This document shows, piece after piece, positions 33,146 to 34,722 of a DNA stretch of 34,722 nucleotides. Position 1 is the stretch's first letter; every line of letters begins with the position of its first letter. The stretch comes from an uncultured Succinivibrionaceae bacterium (GTDB lineage: Bacteria; Pseudomonadota; Gammaproteobacteria; Enterobacterales; Succinivibrionaceae). The DNA lies in assembly GCA_900539665.1 (NCBI GenBank), contig UQCV01000015.1:1-34722 (forward strand), given 5' to 3'. The position numbers were made by a program, and so were the translations under genes. The notes below the pieces were generated by a model. The model saw nothing but the letters and a program-made list of their open reading frames with translations. It did not search any database and was not told where the DNA came from.

Positions 33146-33962
33146 ATTTGCAGACAGCTTATATACTAAAGTAAAGTTAGTATCAATCCTTATTCTCATG
33201 ACAATATTGGTACTAGCTTTGGTGCTTTTTAATTCCTTCAAATATATAGATAAAAAGGTTGAGTTAAATATAGAGCAAAAATCTACTGTAGTTATGAGAA
33301 TAGTACCTGCTACTCAATCGCCACTACCTATCATAAACGACAGTGTAAAAAGGAAGGAATTAGAACCAAAACAAGAAGTAAGGCCAAAGACTATAGAAAA
33401 AATAGACGCCCCAAAAGAAAAACCTCTAAAAAAAATAAGTGCACCTAAAGAACCCCCTCTAAAAAAAATAAATGCGGCGCCAAAGAAAAAAAATAAATCA
33501 CCCACAAAAACGGTAAAAACAAAAAAAATTATTAAACCCATGCAAGAGGATTCAGCCAAAAGTAAACCTCTAGCTAGTAATACGCAAACAACAATTTTAC
33601 CTAAGGAGACTTTAAACAACCAAACATTAACAAGTAATTCTCAAGCTAAGGCAACACAGACGTTATCAGAAAGTGGCGCAAACACACAAAAACACGCGCT
33701 ACAAAGTTTAATTGACAGAATAGAAAAGCTTAAAGAGTACCCAAGACAGGCAAGAGCTAACCAAATTGAAGGCAAATGTCAGCTATTAATAGTAATAAAA
33801 AATAGCACCGTAATTGAAGCATCCTTAAAGCAAAAGAGTAACTCAAGTATTCTGAATAGAGCTTGTTTAAAACTAGCACATAAAATACAAGGTTTTACAT
33901 TAGAAACACCTAATTTCTCTAAAACTGTCATCACTCCAATTATTTATACCCTAAATAATTAG
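33138..33962 (+). CDS. tonB: TonB energy-transducing protein
   Basis: The 274-residue protein has one N-terminal membrane anchor (about 12-33), then a K/P-rich periplasmic spacer (about 70-140) with repeats of the type APKE.PLKKI, a polar T/S/N/Q stretch, and a C-terminal TonB domain (about 190-274). The domain has EYPRQARANQIEGKCQLLI, matching the family's YP..A...G pattern, and ends in a strand (VITPIIYTLNN). It carries energy from ExbBD to the receptor. It is last in the operon; no good terminator follows within 60 nt. Confidence 0.9.
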   Translation: MIKFADSLYTKVKLVSILILMTILVLALVLFNSFKYIDKKVELNIEQKSTVVMRIVPATQSPLPIINDSVKRKELEPKQEVRPKTIEKIDAPKEKPLKKISAPKEPPLKKINAAPKKKNKSPTKTVKTKKIIKPMQEDSAKSKPLASNTQTTILPKETLNNQTLTSNSQAKATQTLSESGANTQKHALQSLIDRIEKLKEYPRQARANQIEGKCQLLIVIKNSTVIEASLKQKSNSSILNRACLKLAHKIQGFTLETPNFSKTVITPIIYTLNN

Positions 33963-34015
33963 GCACCACATGGTGGCTACTGTGTATTTTTCTAAAGTTT
34001 CATAATAGTTGTATT

Positions 34016-34040
34016 AGGTCGCTATTATTCCTAGCGACCT
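34016..34040. repeat. Perfect inverted repeat downstream of tonB
   Basis: AGGTCGCTA (34016-34024) and TAGCGACCT (34032-34040) flank a 7-nt loop. The plus strand continues AAAAAA, not T residues, so it is not a standard terminator in either direction. It could still act as a Rho-linked stop or mRNA end, or mark an edge of the IS remnant next to it. Confidence 0.5.
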
Positions 34041-34075
34041 AAAAAATTGCAAATGGTCAGAATTAAATTTATGAC

Positions 34076-34292
34076 CTATTGTTTTTGAGCCATTTTAGGC
34101 AGTGGTTGTTCATTTGAACGTTTAGCCATAAACCTGGTGCTATGGCATTCCTTTTGTACCTCTTGGATCCATGGCAGAAATTCCTCAAGAAGCTCTGGAA
34201 GCTCTGGTATGTTGCGATAATTATGGTCGGTAATGCGACTAAATATGTACATTAAGTACTTTTCTGGGTCTAGGTTCTCTGTACGATATACT
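34076..34292 (-). pseudogene. IS66-family transposase, C-terminal fragment
   Basis: The minus-strand frame reads ENLDPEKYLMYIFSRI, then ELLEEFLPWIQEVQ, and ends at TAG 34078-34076 after KMAQKQ. The N-L-D/N-P-x-x-Y-L phrase and the L-P-W near the end are characteristic of the IS66 transposase C-terminal domain. An in-frame stop cuts it upstream, and no DDE core is present, so it is a relic. Confidence 0.7.
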
Positions 34293-34452
34293 TAAGAACA
34301 AAGCTCTTTTTAAGCCTTACAGTGTGATATTTTTCTGGTATCTCCCTTAGTATATCTTGGCTTGTGAGCTTCACTGCCTGACAGATGGTTTCTACAAAAT
34401 TTTTAATCTTCTGACGCTCTTTAGATAGAGTGATATCACCACGCTTTTAGCC
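34280..34452 (-). pseudogene. Second transposase-like fragment in another frame
   Basis: Upstream of the IS66 piece on the same strand, a different frame is open from KRGDITLSKERQKIKNF to LKKSFVLKYIVQRT, then stops. It may be another part of the same degraded transposase after a frameshift. I cannot assign it to a specific domain. Confidence 0.4.
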
Positions 34453-34575
34453 CCTCGGAAGAGCTTCTAAAAAATGTCGTTTAACGAGATGAAAAAAAAA
34501 TATAAAAAACTCTAAAAAGCGATAGAATGTTACTACACTTTTATAAGGCTCCAAGCCTTATTGCAAATTTCGGAC

Positions 34576-34722
34576 AAACGGCGTGTTTTTTTCGTGTTTT
34601 GAAATTCATTTTTTCGCTCTAAACGGCGTGAATTTTTTCGTGTTTTGTAATTCGTTTTTTCGCTCTAAACGGCGTGAATTTTTTCATGTTTTGAAATTCT
34701 TTTTTCGCTCTAAACGGCGTGG
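34576..34722. repeat. 45/46-bp tandem repeat, at least three copies, open at right edge
   Basis: Copies start at 34576, 34621 and 34667, with a fourth beginning at 34712. Each opens with AAACGGCGTG, then T-rich runs around CGTGTTTTG and ATTC, and closes with TTTTTTCGCTCT. The copies differ by a few substitutions and single-base length changes. The whole unit is conserved, so it is not a CRISPR array. Confidence 0.9.

Noticed and set aside
34016..34040. Rho-independent terminator after tonB
   Set aside because: The stem is perfect, but it is followed by A residues on the plus strand and has no T-tract on the minus strand.
34576..34722. Possible CRISPR array at the right edge
   Set aside because: The complete 45/46-bp unit is conserved; there are no unique spacers alternating with repeats and no cas genes.

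Overview
The window looks like chromosome from an anaerobic, flagellated gammaproteobacterium. A Succinivibrionaceae/Aeromonadales-type gut or rumen bacterium is my best guess. This rests on a gammaproteobacterial-type flagellin, a TusE, a TonB/ExbBD system, an oxygen-independent heme-degradation gene (HutW/ChuW type), AAA-ATPase-like/PD-(D/E)XK genes, and AT-rich DNA with long spacers. No rRNA, tRNA or CRISPR array was seen.

Layout. 1-2.7 kb, minus strand: the start of an AAA-ATPase-like gene running off the left edge, a 3' remnant of a second such gene, and a single flagellin gene with a strong terminator and a sigma-28-like promoter. 3.0-4.3 kb: a DUF3737 beta-helix protein and a roughly 300-bp IS200/IS605-like relic. 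4.5-9.0 kb: two F-type conjugation genes standing alone, the TraC ATPase and a strongly expanded TrhF/S26-like protein. 9.6-20.5 kb, plus strand, with spacers of 0.6-1.3 kb: an orphan BrxD-like (DUF2791) ATPase, a DUF3592-like membrane protein translationally coupled to TusE, a 1258-residue tandem UvrD-type helicase whose N-terminal copy has lost motif II, and a membrane-anchored Sel1-repeat protein. 20.6-23.1 kb: two divergent genes of unknown function. 23.1-24.6 kb: decayed DNA with a frameshifted helix-turn-helix gene.

24.5-34.0 kb is one compact operon for heme uptake and anaerobic heme breakdown. Three near-identical 18-bp palindromes, spaced 29 and 30 bp centre to centre, precede: HutW radical-SAM heme-opening enzyme, TonB-dependent receptor, ECF transporter (S component, T component, double ATPase), HutX heme carrier, flavodoxin, ExbB, ExbD, TonB. 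The likely flow is receptor energised by ExbBD-TonB across the outer membrane, ECF transporter across the inner membrane, HutX as cytosolic carrier, and HutW fed electrons by the flavodoxin to open the ring and release iron. The ECF module stands where a HutBCD-type ABC importer would be expected. This operon is the strongest candidate for a little-described system.

34.0-34.7 kb: fragments of an IS66-type transposase and a 45/46-bp tandem repeat that runs off the right edge.
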